Below are positions 45,840 to 54,035 of a stretch of DNA of 64,000 nt, one piece after another; position 1 is the first letter of the stretch, and each line of letters opens with the position of its first letter. The stretch is taken from positions 620,001 to 684,000 of the forward strand of contig JAKFWC010000023.1 in the NCBI GenBank assembly GCA_021732975.1. Reading direction: 5' to 3'. Under the pieces are notes generated by a model. The model searched no databases and was not told the origin of the DNA. It saw only the letters and a list, made by a program, of their open reading frames with translations. The stretch is from Planctomycetaceae bacterium (GTDB taxonomy: Bacteria > Planctomycetota > Planctomycetia > Planctomycetales > Planctomycetaceae). A program made the translations under genes and the position numbers.

Positions 45840-46316
45840 TGCACGAATTTTGAGACCTTCAGACGTATACACTGCTGTAGCTCCGATGCTGGACAAGCTC
45901 GGTGAAAGAAGAGGGCCCCGCGAAGGACAGTAGCGCTCTGCCATTCGCCCGACGTTCGGGTCTGTAAAGTTGACCCAGGTTGTTTTCTCTACTCAGTATC
46001 GCCATTTTGCATTCGGCAATTTGTGCCGTTTGAGGGCGACCCTGCACAATTCATAAAAGGAAGCGGTGGGGTAATAGACGCGCTCTGCAGAACCCACGCG
46101 GATTTCACCGAAGTGGGCGATTTTTCATCGAGTTCCCGGCTTCGCGTGATGAAGTCCTCGAGGCAAGATGGTGTTCCATGGGCTCTGCCAGTGTCTTCCT
46201 GATTGGTGGATATTCGCTGGGATTTCAGGAAAAGACACTGGCAGAGCCCGTGGAACACAGAGCAGGATTACAGCCGAATCTGTCCCACGACGATTCAGTT
46301 TGGACCCTTAAATCAT
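45840..46316. other. 477-nt gap with an inverted repeat
   Basis: Between a minus-strand and a plus-strand gene, so promoters for both directions are expected. It contains the 31-bp inverted repeat at 46171-46258. I see no supported ORF; frames opening at 46178 and 46203 enter the GNAT gene but start inside the repeat. Confidence 0.5.
46171..46258. repeat. Inverted repeat, about 31-bp arms
   Basis: GTGTTCCATGGGCTCTGCCA (46171 on) continues for 31 nt and is mirrored at 46226-46258 with one mismatch and a 2-nt insertion; loop about 24 nt. It lies 59 nt upstream of the GNAT start. Confidence 0.85.
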
Positions 46317-46817
46317 ATGACATCACTCGTACTGAAAATCCGGGCGGCGGTGTTGGCCGATGCCGAAATCATCGCCGAGTTCAACTGCCGGCTGGCGATG
46401 GAGTCGGAAGGCCGCGCGCTCGAACCGGCGGTCATCGCGGCAGGGGTGCGCGTCGTGCTGGAAGGGGGCGGCGAGGCGGAATATCTGCTTGTGGAGAACG
46501 AGGGCGTGGTGATTGCCCAACTGATGCTCACCCGCGAGTGGAGTGACTGGCGAAACGGCTGGTTTTATTGGATCCAGAGCGTGTTCGTGGCCCCAGAATA
46601 CCGCCGCCAAGGCGTGTTTTCCCGCTTGTATCAAGCCGCCGTTGCGCGGGTGGAATCCCGCGAGGATTCCGTCGGGCTAAGGCTTTACGTCGAAGCGCAC
46701 AATCAGAAAGCGCAAGAGACATACACCAAACTCGGGATGCGCGCCACCGGATACGAGGTGCTCGAACACCCGTTGCGTCGGGAACTCCCCGCAATCATTC
46801 CGCCGGGCGGTCCGTGA
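46317..46817 (+). CDS. GNAT family N-acetyltransferase
   Basis: 166 residues from the ATG at 46317; longer frames start inside the inverted repeat. Motif A for acetyl-CoA is clear: VFVAPEYRRQGVFSRLYQAA near 90-110 (RRQGVF). After it comes LRLYVEAHNQKAQETYTKLG, the motif-B/C helix. An N-acetyltransferase for an unknown amine or amino acid, in the cytosol. It sits directly before the thioredoxin-like gene (33-nt gap). Confidence 0.93.
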   Translation: MTSLVLKIRAAVLADAEIIAEFNCRLAMESEGRALEPAVIAAGVRVVLEGGGEAEYLLVENEGVVIAQLMLTREWSDWRNGWFYWIQSVFVAPEYRRQGVFSRLYQAAVARVESREDSVGLRLYVEAHNQKAQETYTKLGMRATGYEVLEHPLRRELPAIIPPGGP

Positions 46818-46850
46818 CGATTGTGTCGGTATGAATCAGGGGAAGTAGCG

Positions 46851-47276
46851 GTGAGCGAGTCGCCGGATCATCTGCCCGACTTGGCGCGTTTGTCGGCGAT
46901 TCCGGTCGAGCGAATTCGATATTTCGCCGAAGCCGATTCGTCCATTGTCGATCATATGGGGACGGGCGTCCTCTTTCTCATCGCGTGGTGGAGCGGACCG
47001 GCGGTGGAAAACTTTCGCACTCTTTCCCATGTAATTGGGAATCTCGATCCCGATGGCCAACTCGAGTTTGTTGTGATTGATGTCGACGGCGCTGAGGGAC
47101 TCAAGGAAGTCCTTAAGTCATTTTGGGGCTACATCGGTGGATACGGTGAAACGGCTTGGATCAAAAGTGGCAGAGTGATTTCCACGTCGGAGCGTGGTTC
47201 TCGTCCCGAATGCTTTGAGCCGAATACCCGCGCCTTACTCCAGCTTGTGGAGCAGGATCGCGTCCATTTGGCATAA
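46851..47276 (+). CDS. Thioredoxin-like fold protein lacking the CXXC pair
   Basis: About 141 residues from the GTG at 46851, chosen for the AGGGGAAG site just upstream; an ATG at 46821 also opens the frame. Near residue 45 the pattern VLFLIAWWSGPAVENFRTLS places a WSGPA where thioredoxins have WCGPC, so both redox Cys are missing. The order strand-helix-strand (LEFVVIDVDGAEGLKEVL) and GGYGETAWIKSGRVI fits the fold. Probably a binding or immunity-type protein rather than an oxidoreductase. Function unknown. It converges on the next minus-strand gene (6-nt gap). Confidence 0.6.
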   Translation: MSESPDHLPDLARLSAIPVERIRYFAEADSSIVDHMGTGVLFLIAWWSGPAVENFRTLSHVIGNLDPDGQLEFVVIDVDGAEGLKEVLKSFWGYIGGYGETAWIKSGRVISTSERGSRPECFEPNTRALLQLVEQDRVHLA

Positions 47277-47282
47277 CATTGC

Positions 47283-48137
47283 CTATTTCACGGCAAGATT
47301 CTGTGCCGGCATCGCCGACCGTCGCGGTCCACTTCCTACCGACGACCACACCACTGCGGCTGACGGCGCCGCTTTGAATCGGCCGGATGTCTTCGGCGTC
47401 GGGAGTTGTGGCGGCTCATCGGTTGGCATGGGAACCGGAGCGCTGGCCGGGCGCGGTGTCGGAGCGGCGGATCGTCCGGGCACTGATTGCCAGTCGCCGT
47501 GCGATCCGGTTGTCGGTCCCTGAGCCGTCTGCGGAATCGGCGTCAATGCGGTGGACGTGAGCGGTAGTGACGGCGACATCGCTGTTGCGTGTGGGTGAGC
47601 GTGGGGGACGAACGCGGTTCCCGTCGCGCAGGTGCTGCAGCCGATCACCGGAGCCGGAACCGCCACCACGGCGGTTGGGATGATTTCCGTCACATGATGC
47701 ACGGTTTGATACGGCACCATCCGGGTCACCGTTTGTGGCACGGCCCGGGTCACCTGATACGGGACGGCCCGGGTCTTGGCCTGCGTGACGCACGTTGTTT
47801 CGGCAATTTGCTTGGTGACCGGTTTCGGCACCCAGACCATCTGGTAGCCGCCTTCATCGACGGTGACGGTCTTCGTCGTCGTGACGGGAACGCGTTCCAG
47901 ATAAGTCTCATTGCGGACATGGGTTTCGGTCACCAGCTTCGTGGCGGTGAACTGCTCGGCCCGCACGTGGGTTTGGACGACAGCACGCGTGCGGGCACAT
48001 TGGCAAGCGGCCATCGGCTGCGTGCAGGTCTCACAACACCCCGGTCGGTGCAGGGGGAAGACCTGAGCCAGCAGGGATGCGGGGGCGACTACGCCAACCG
48101 TGGCGACGCAGAGTAACCAACTCGACAGATGTTTCAT
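47283..48137 (-). CDS. Secreted Val/Thr-repeat protein with cysteine motifs
   Basis: 284 residues from the ATG at 48137. Signal peptide HLSSWLLCVATVGVVAPASL ending in LAQ. Then a Cys-rich start (GCCETCTQPMAACQC). Residues about 60-150 are repeats of R/TxxVPxxxT type (TRAVPYQVTRAVPQTVTRMV), common in planctomycete surface proteins. The last 100 residues are Pro/Ser/Thr-rich (TPRPASAPVPMPTDEPP). No enzyme motif. Probably an extracellular or envelope structural protein. Confidence 0.8.
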   Translation of the reverse strand: MKHLSSWLLCVATVGVVAPASLLAQVFPLHRPGCCETCTQPMAACQCARTRAVVQTHVRAEQFTATKLVTETHVRNETYLERVPVTTTKTVTVDEGGYQMVWVPKPVTKQIAETTCVTQAKTRAVPYQVTRAVPQTVTRMVPYQTVHHVTEIIPTAVVAVPAPVIGCSTCATGTAFVPHAHPHATAMSPSLPLTSTALTPIPQTAQGPTTGSHGDWQSVPGRSAAPTPRPASAPVPMPTDEPPQLPTPKTSGRFKAAPSAAVVWSSVGSGPRRSAMPAQNLAVK

Positions 48138-48640
48138 GACGGTTCTCACGGCCCGCAAAGCACACAGATACCCCACTCTGACACGAGGGGATCGTCGTCA
48201 TGATCGGTTCTTGTCGCTCGATTCCTTCAAGTCGATTCTCTGCGCCCGCCGGAGTGAATGTGCTCGACCGTTGATTTTTACAGCGGCAGCATCCGTGGAA
48301 GGCAGTGAGAAGCAGCCGAATTGGCCGCAGTGCGAATCGGCTGCCTGTCAATTCGGCGAGCAGTGCCTGTCGATTGGGCATCTGGCATGCCGTGAATTTC
48401 GTGACTCTGCGGAATTGCAAAAATGACAATTCTCCGGGGGAAAGCGCGGAAGAGGACGATCACATCGAGATTTCTCGCCAAAAACACATCAGCAGATTCG
48501 ATTTTGACACCGGACAGGTGGTGTCCCGAATACGATTCCTATTGCAGCGACACGATACAGTCACCTATTTTGATGTGTCCATGTTGTCCGCCCCGCGATT
48601 TGCGAGGCACCATCATCGGTCACAAGGAGGCTGAACTACG
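48138..48640. other. 503-nt gap between divergent genes
   Basis: It lies upstream of both the secreted Val/Thr protein (minus) and the cyanophycinase-like protein (plus), so it is the control region for both. A strong AAGGAGG site at 48624-48630 serves the ATG at 48641. Repeated AGCAGCCGAATT- and GAATCGGCTGCCT-like segments near 48310-48350 form partial inverted repeats, which could be regulator sites. No ORF supported. Confidence 0.6.
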
Positions 48641-50338
48641 ATGGGAAATTCCACGCTGCTGCCGATAGCAACGTTGCTGATCGCCGCCGGTCTGGCCGGT
48701 TGGCTGGCCCGCCCTTTCGCTGATTGCCGAGCGTTTGGTGAAGAACCGGCCGTGGTGTCGGCGGTCGCGATCGATCAGCAGCACGTTCAACTCACGCCGG
48801 TTGTCACTCAGAATCGGGGTTCGCTGGTGATCGCTGGTGGGGGTGCGCTTCCCAAGGTGATCTACGAAAAGTTCCTGGAACTCGGCGGCGGTCTGGAAGG
48901 AAACCTCGTGATTGTGCCGACAGCGAGCATGATCGCTGACGCTCCCGATATTCTCTCGCGCTTGCCGATCTGGCGAGAACTCCATCCCGGCCAAATCACG
49001 GTGTTGCACGCCGAGACGCGTGAACAATCATGCGAAGAGGCTTTTTGCCGTCCCCTCGAAACAGCCACCGCCGTGTGGTTTATCGGCGGTGATCAGAATC
49101 TGATCGCCGAACGGTATCTTGGCACTCCCGTCGAACCGGCATTACATCGGGTTCTCGAACGAGGCGGCGTGATTGGCGGCACTTCGGCGGGTGCGGCAAT
49201 CATGTCCCGGGTCATGATTGCCGGCGGTCGCACCACTCCCCTGCTGGCAACCGGCCTGGGGTTTCTTCCCGAGACCATTGTCGATCAGCACTTCATCAAG
49301 CGGAATCGGAAAGACCGGTTACATGCGGCGTTGAAACTGCATCCCCATCTCGTGGGCGTCGGCATCGACGAAGACACGGCGGTGGTTTGTCACCCGGATG
49401 GACTCGAAGTGATTGGCAATTCGAGTGTTTTGCTCTGTCTCGGAGCTACGTCCAATCGTGCCGAGATTACGGAAACGATTGCTACCGGACAGAAGTTTGA
49501 TCTTCGTCCGTGGGCGATTGCCGCATCGGGTCGGGCCCGTCATGGTGCGTATTCGATTGCCGGTACGCGACCGGTGCCCAACCTGCTGAAGGGGGCGGTT
49601 GTGATTGCCGGTCCACGGCCTCCGAAGGAAGCCGTGCAGGAATTCCTGACCGCCGCCGGGGGGAAGGATGCGAACCTGGTGCTCGTCTCCGAAACGAAAG
49701 AGACCGCGGAAAGCGAGAACCGGCTGCGGGAATACTTCGCGGAAATGGGAGCCGAAAACCTGATGGTCTGCTCGGCGACCGATTCCGACACCATGAGCGA
49801 TCCGAAGACCGCGGAAACGTTCGCGCGGGCTCAGGGTGTGTGGTTTGTCGGTGCAGAAGAAGAACGGTTGCTCGATCTGGTGGTCCGTTCTTCGTTGCGG
49901 AAAGTCGTGGGTGAAGTGCTGGCCCGAGGTGGCGCCATTGGTGGTTCCTCCGCCGGGGCAACCATTCATGGCGACGGCATGGTGCGGCGTAAATCCGCGG
50001 CCTCTGCGAACACTGTCCCGGCCAATTCCCACGAATCCGGTTTGGGCCTGCTCACGGGCCTCGTCATCGATCAATGTGTAGAAGACGAAGCCACCGATAC
50101 CATGGCAACCGCATTGCGGGATCGTTTTCCGAACTGTATCGGTCTGGGGCTGAAAGAATCGGCAGCCGTGGTGGTCCGCGGCCACACCATGCATGTTGTT
50201 GGCAGCGAACCGGTGTCGGTCTACAACAACGCCCGGTCGGGTGAAGTCGAGCAGGCGGATCAGAAGATTCCCGCTGGTCAGACGTACGATTTTGTTGCCC
50301 GTCGCGTCGTCACCGCTGCCATCGAGTCAACGCGATAG
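48641..50338 (+). CDS. Two-domain cyanophycinase-like serine peptidase (S51)
   Basis: 565 residues with two cyanophycinase-like domains in tandem. An N-terminal hydrophobic helix (PIATLLIAAGLAGWLA) suggests export or membrane anchoring. Domain 1 (about 60-310): FIGGDQN near 148, nucleophile Ser182 in GGTSAGAAIMS and DQHFIKRNRKDRL near 215, all as in active enzymes. Domain 2 (about 315-545): Ser437 in GGSSAGAT is kept, but GGDQ has become GAEE and DQHF has become DQCV (Cys489), so activity is doubtful. Known members cut cyanophycin (poly-Asp-Arg) or related peptides. No cyanophycin synthetase is seen in this window. Confidence 0.88.
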   Translation: MGNSTLLPIATLLIAAGLAGWLARPFADCRAFGEEPAVVSAVAIDQQHVQLTPVVTQNRGSLVIAGGGALPKVIYEKFLELGGGLEGNLVIVPTASMIADAPDILSRLPIWRELHPGQITVLHAETREQSCEEAFCRPLETATAVWFIGGDQNLIAERYLGTPVEPALHRVLERGGVIGGTSAGAAIMSRVMIAGGRTTPLLATGLGFLPETIVDQHFIKRNRKDRLHAALKLHPHLVGVGIDEDTAVVCHPDGLEVIGNSSVLLCLGATSNRAEITETIATGQKFDLRPWAIAASGRARHGAYSIAGTRPVPNLLKGAVVIAGPRPPKEAVQEFLTAAGGKDANLVLVSETKETAESENRLREYFAEMGAENLMVCSATDSDTMSDPKTAETFARAQGVWFVGAEEERLLDLVVRSSLRKVVGEVLARGGAIGGSSAGATIHGDGMVRRKSAASANTVPANSHESGLGLLTGLVIDQCVEDEATDTMATALRDRFPNCIGLGLKESAAVVVRGHTMHVVGSEPVSVYNNARSGEVEQADQKIPAGQTYDFVARRVVTAAIESTR

Positions 50339-50379
50339 TGGCCCCGTGAAGCCCAGTGATTGCTATCCCTGGGGATGAT

Positions 50380-50997
50380 TCACGCCGTCGCGGGCAACGT
50401 TTGCGACCAGCAATCCCGAATTGCGGCCAGCTTTCGTTCAATGGTCCGCGGCGACATGACCATCGTTTCGGCGATTTCCTCGTTGATGTAGCCTTCCAGT
50501 CGCAGGGTGGCGATCCGGCGGAGTGTGTCATCCGGCAAGCGTGCGAGCAGGTTCGTGCATTCTTCGTCCATCGCGGCAATGAGGTCGGGAGTCGGTGACT
50601 GCGACAGGAACTGATCGAAGTTTCCGGGAACATCGCCGTCGCTGAACAAGACCGAATCGCCGCGGACCTGTCCACCTCCCCGTTTGTGCGTCATCTGTTT
50701 GCGGATCTGATCGACCGCCTTGCGGCTGGCCAGGGCGACGAGGATTTGCCACAAGTCGTCGCGGCTATCGAGCCGTTCAAACCGTCCGTCGGCCACCCCC
50801 ATGCACAAGCTCTTGAAAGCCGTGGCGGCGACATCTTCCTCGTCGGCAACCCGGCGGGAACTGCCGCCGAGACGCCGTCGCGCGACCCCGACCAGTTGCT
50901 GGAAAAAGTGGTCCCACAGCGGCTGTGCTGCGGCGGTGTCGCCTGCTTTCAGACGGTGAATCCAGAAGGTGATCGACTGATCAAAAGGATCGCTCAT
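50380..50997 (-). CDS. ECF RNA polymerase sigma factor
   Basis: 205 residues. Planctomycete-type ECF sigma factor (ECF_sigma70 family): region 2 helices ITFWIHRLKAGDTAAAQPLW and ARRRLGG..DEEDVAATAFKSL, then region 4 LPDDTLRRIATLRLEGYINEEIAETM with the HTH MSPRTIERKLAAIRDCW. Directs transcription of a small regulon, unknown here. No anti-sigma factor is next to it. It converges on the cyanophycinase-like gene with a 41-nt gap. Confidence 0.93.
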   Translation of the reverse strand: MSDPFDQSITFWIHRLKAGDTAAAQPLWDHFFQQLVGVARRRLGGSSRRVADEEDVAATAFKSLCMGVADGRFERLDSRDDLWQILVALASRKAVDQIRKQMTHKRGGGQVRGDSVLFSDGDVPGNFDQFLSQSPTPDLIAAMDEECTNLLARLPDDTLRRIATLRLEGYINEEIAETMVMSPRTIERKLAAIRDCWSQTLPATA

Positions 50998-51157
50998 CGG
51001 TCGAATCTCACGGAAACCGGCCCGACTTTTTCGTCATCTTACGAAATCGCGGACCAATAGCGAGACTATCGCGCGGCTTGAGCCACCCCAACGACAAATC
51101 CGAACCCGATGGCGCGAGCCTTGCCGGAGTGTCAAAGAAAATTTCCGAAACCCCGAT

Positions 51158-51186
51158 TTGACCGACTCAAGAACGTGACCTAGGCT
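51158..51186 (+). promoter_or_regulatory. Candidate sigma-70-type promoter for the Flp pilin gene
   Basis: TTGACC at 51158-51163 and TAGGCT at 51181-51186 with a 17-nt spacer, about 90 nt before the pilin ATG at 51275. Only partial matches to TATAAT, so moderate confidence. Confidence 0.4.
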
Positions 51187-51274
51187 TCACGAATGCATCC
51201 TTTCCGTAACGGAGGGGAATTGCCAGAGGATGGCATTTTTATTGGTATCTACACGTCGTATTGCGAGGCCGACC

Positions 51275-51454
51275 ATGCAGCCCCTCCGCCGCTTTCTCAG
51301 CAATGACGACGGAACCACCGCTGTGGAATATGCGGTGATGCTGGCGCTGATTCTGTTGGTGTGCATCGTGGGCGTCTCCGCGTTCGGCAACTCGCAGGAT
51401 AGCTATTGGGGCCGCATCAACGGCGAAATGAACGACCACGGCATCGGCCCATAG
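51275..51454 (+). CDS. Flp/Fap type IVb pilin
   Basis: 59 residues from the ATG at 51275 with GAGG 6 nt upstream; an ATG at 51230 with GGAGGGG is an alternative that adds a longer leader. Pattern: basic leader MQPLRRFLSNDDG, then TTAVEYAVMLALILLVCIVG, the conserved Glu-Tyr and hydrophobic helix of Flp pilins. Prepilin cleavage near DDG/TT is likely. It carries its own promoter and terminator and sits away from other tad genes; the TadC-like gene is about 33 kb away. Confidence 0.88.
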   Translation: MQPLRRFLSNDDGTTAVEYAVMLALILLVCIVGVSAFGNSQDSYWGRINGEMNDHGIGP

Positions 51455-51486
51455 CGACTGGTCGAATCCATTGTTGATGTCCAGAA

Positions 51487-51520
51487 GCCCAGGGAATGCC
51501 TTCCCTGGGCCGTTTTCATT
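51487..51520 (+). terminator. Intrinsic terminator after the Flp pilin gene
   Basis: GCCCAGGGAA (51487-51496), TGCC loop, TTCCCTGGGC (51501-51510) then CGTTTTCATTT. A clean stem followed by a T-rich tract, 33 nt after the pilin stop. Confidence 0.85.
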
Positions 51521-51591
51521 TCTGCCCGCGCGCGGATCGGGTATCGTGTCCCCCATGCAACAAAGAGGACTGTCATTGTGGGGACACATCG

Positions 51592-53055
51592 ATGTCGCGC
51601 GGTTTACCCGGATTGCTGCTTGTCTGCATCTGTCTCGTTAGTAACATCGCCACGGCCGCGCCGCCGAACATCATCGTCGTGCTGACTGATGACCAGGGCT
51701 ACGGCGATCTGTCGTGTCACGGCAATCCGATTCTGAAAACGCCGCACCTCGACAAGATGCATGCGGAAAGCGTGCGGTTTACCGACTTTCATGTCAGCCC
51801 GACGTGTGCCCCGACGCGATCGGCCCTGATGACCGGTCGGCACGAGTTCAAGAATGGCGTCACGCATACCATCTTTGAACGCGAACGGCTCACGCTGAAG
51901 GCCACAACGCTCGCGCAGGTGCTGCAATCCGCGGGGTATCAAACGGGCATTTTCGGCAAGTGGCATCTCGGTGACGAGAATCCGTATCAACCCGATAAAC
52001 GAGGCTTTGACGAAGTTTTCATTCATGGCGCGGGCGGCATCGGTCAAACCTACCCCGGCAGTTGCGGTGACGCTCCCAAAAACAGTTACTTCGGGCCCGT
52101 CATCAAGCACAACGGCCAGTTCGTCAAAACGGAAGGGTATTGCACCGACGAATTCTTCCAGCACGCCATCGCGTGGATGGACAAAGCCCGGACCGACAAG
52201 AAACCGTTCTTCACGTGGATCGCGACCAATGCCCCGCACGGGCCGCTCGATATCACGCCCGAGTACGCAGCGATCTACAAGGATCAAGTCCCGGCGAATG
52301 TCGCGAAGTTCTTCGGCATGATCGCAAACATCGACGACAACATCGGCAAGCTGCAGGCGTTTCTGGCCGAGAAGCAGCTTGATGACAACACTCTCGTCAT
52401 CTTCATGAACGACAACGGGGGAACCGCGGGCGTGCCGACATTCAATGCCGGGATGCGTGGGGCGAAAGCGACACCGTGGGAAGGTGGCACCCGCGGGGCG
52501 TCCTTCTGGCGATGGAAGAACACGCTGACGCCGGGGAATGTGACGGCGTTAACGGCGCACATTGATGTCTTCCCGACCTTAGCCGAAATTGCCGGAGCGA
52601 AGTTATCGGATGCGGTTCAAAAGCAGGTTGAAGGTCGCAGCTTGATGCCGCTGTTGAAGAATCCACAGGCGTACTGGGGTGAGCGGTTTCTCTTCACACA
52701 GACGGGCCGATGGGATCCCAAGACTGATGGTCGGCAGGCCAAACGCGAAAACGCCGCCGTGCGGTGGCGGAGTTACACGCTGGTTGCCACGCCGAAGGAA
52801 ACGCAGGGCGAATGGCAACTGTTCGATCTCGCCACCGATCCGGGGCAGAAACTGGACATCGCGAAATCTCAGCCGGAGATCGTGAAGAAACTCTCCGAGG
52901 TGTATGACGAATGGTGGGACAGTCTGCCGCCGTATCTCGTCAACGAGCAGCAAACGGGGCCGAAGTGGAATCCCTTCCACGAACAATACTGGCGTCAATA
53001 CCGCGGCCCGGGACCAAACAATGCCCCGGTGCCGGATGGATTCGCGTTGCCATGA
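51592..53055 (+). CDS. Secreted sulfatase (arylsulfatase A family)
   Basis: 487 residues from the ATG at 51592. Signal peptide LPGLLLVCICLVSNIATAA. Starts PPNIIVVLTDDQGYGDLSC with metal Asp33/Asp34. The formylglycine signature CAPTR is at 72-76 (CxPxR), needed for activation of the active-site Cys. GYQTGIFGKWHLG and NDNGG later are typical. Hydrolyses a sulfate ester, likely of a sulfated polysaccharide, outside the cytoplasm; the exact substrate is unknown. The 3' end is followed at once by an inverted repeat. Confidence 0.95.
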   Translation: MSRGLPGLLLVCICLVSNIATAAPPNIIVVLTDDQGYGDLSCHGNPILKTPHLDKMHAESVRFTDFHVSPTCAPTRSALMTGRHEFKNGVTHTIFERERLTLKATTLAQVLQSAGYQTGIFGKWHLGDENPYQPDKRGFDEVFIHGAGGIGQTYPGSCGDAPKNSYFGPVIKHNGQFVKTEGYCTDEFFQHAIAWMDKARTDKKPFFTWIATNAPHGPLDITPEYAAIYKDQVPANVAKFFGMIANIDDNIGKLQAFLAEKQLDDNTLVIFMNDNGGTAGVPTFNAGMRGAKATPWEGGTRGASFWRWKNTLTPGNVTALTAHIDVFPTLAEIAGAKLSDAVQKQVEGRSLMPLLKNPQAYWGERFLFTQTGRWDPKTDGRQAKRENAAVRWRSYTLVATPKETQGEWQLFDLATDPGQKLDIAKSQPEIVKKLSEVYDEWWDSLPPYLVNEQQTGPKWNPFHEQYWRQYRGPGPNNAPVPDGFALP

Positions 53056-53068
53056 ATGTCGAAGGCAG

Positions 53069-53131
53069 AATGACGAATGTCGAATGAAGAATGATGCAGC
53101 GTCGGCGGTTCCTCTTTCGACATTCGTCATT
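53069..53131. repeat. GAATGTCGAATG-family inverted repeat (first block)
   Basis: AATGACGAATGTCGA (53069-53083) and its complement TCGACATTCGTCATT (53117-53131). The right arm contains the stop codon and last codons of the SpoU gene on the other strand. Confidence 0.85.
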
Positions 53132-53861
53132 TTCGTGTCATCGCCGCCATCATCACTCCCGCGGCGACGGATGCATTGAGCGACCCCACTGCCCCTTGCG
53201 GCGCGATCCGGCAGACATCGTCGCACAGGTCGAGAGTTAAGCGTCGCAAACCCTGTTCTTCGTTGCCGATGACCAGCATCCAGTGCCGATCATGGGGGAT
53301 TTCTTGAACATCGCGCGGGGCGTGTTCGGAGCTGCCGAGAATCCATAAACCGGCCGTCTTGGCGGCCTTCAACGCAGACGCGAGGTTGGAGACCTGTGCG
53401 AAAGGAACATGCTCCATCCCGCCGGATGCAACATCGTACGCCGTGCCGGTGAGCGGAGCCGAGCGGTCTTTGGTAAGGATCACACCGCGGATACCGAAGA
53501 AAGCGGCTGATCGAAAAATCGCGCCGACGTTGTGCGGGTCTTGCAGGCAATCGAGCGCGAGCCATACGCCGAACGGTTGCTCCAGATTCGACCACTGCAT
53601 CTCGACCGGCGACTCGGCATGCTCGCGAATGGTCGCCGACGCGGCGCTGGTCCGTTCGTGTTTTTCCAGCTTGTTGAAACGGCTGCCGGTCGACTCAGCG
53701 AGATCGGTGCGGACGGGGATGCCCGCGGTTCGAGCCAGGTCACCCACTTGCGTCCACGCCTCCGAAGGCCGATGCGGGGGTAGCCGAACCTCCAGCACAT
53801 CATGCGGTCGGCAGGCCAACGCAGCGAGAACACTGTGGGGGTTTTTGAGCGTGAGGGACAT
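53127..53861 (-). CDS. SpoU/TrmH family RNA 2'-O-methyltransferase
   Basis: 244 residues from the ATG at 53861; the frame extends to 54008 into a repeat and is unlikely to be coding. SPOUT motifs: LDCLQDPHNVGAIFRSAAFF (motif 1), VIGNEEQGLR (motif 2) and GAVGSLNASVAAGVMM (motif 3, SAM knot). Methylates a ribose in tRNA or rRNA. A paralogous SpoU gene lies upstream (54012), 150 nt away, and the gap is filled by inverted repeats. Confidence 0.93.
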   Translation of the reverse strand: MSLTLKNPHSVLAALACRPHDVLEVRLPPHRPSEAWTQVGDLARTAGIPVRTDLAESTGSRFNKLEKHERTSAASATIREHAESPVEMQWSNLEQPFGVWLALDCLQDPHNVGAIFRSAAFFGIRGVILTKDRSAPLTGTAYDVASGGMEHVPFAQVSNLASALKAAKTAGLWILGSSEHAPRDVQEIPHDRHWMLVIGNEEQGLRRLTLDLCDDVCRIAPQGAVGSLNASVAAGVMMAAMTRK

Positions 53862-53879
53862 GAAGTTGATTCTTGTTGT

Positions 53880-54035
53880 GAGGAATGTCGAATGTCGAAG
53901 GCGGAATGTCGAAAGCACAAATCTTACGTCTTTATTCGTCATTCTGCCTTTTACTTGTTCCCATGCAGAGCCTGGGAACGAGGTAGGTCTTTCCTCTTCA
54001 TTCGACATTCCTCATTCGTCATTCTGCTTTCGTCC
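53880..54035. repeat. GAATGTCGAATG-family inverted repeat block with nested GTTCCCA hairpin
   Basis: Left side AGGAATGTCGAATGTCGAAG (53881 on) and right side CTTCATTCGACATTCCTCAT (53997 on) are complementary. Inside it are a second pair ATTCGTCATTCTGC (53935 and 54014) and a nested hairpin GTTCCCA (53957) / TGGGAAC (53973). The right edge encodes the last codons of the upstream SpoU gene. Confidence 0.85.
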
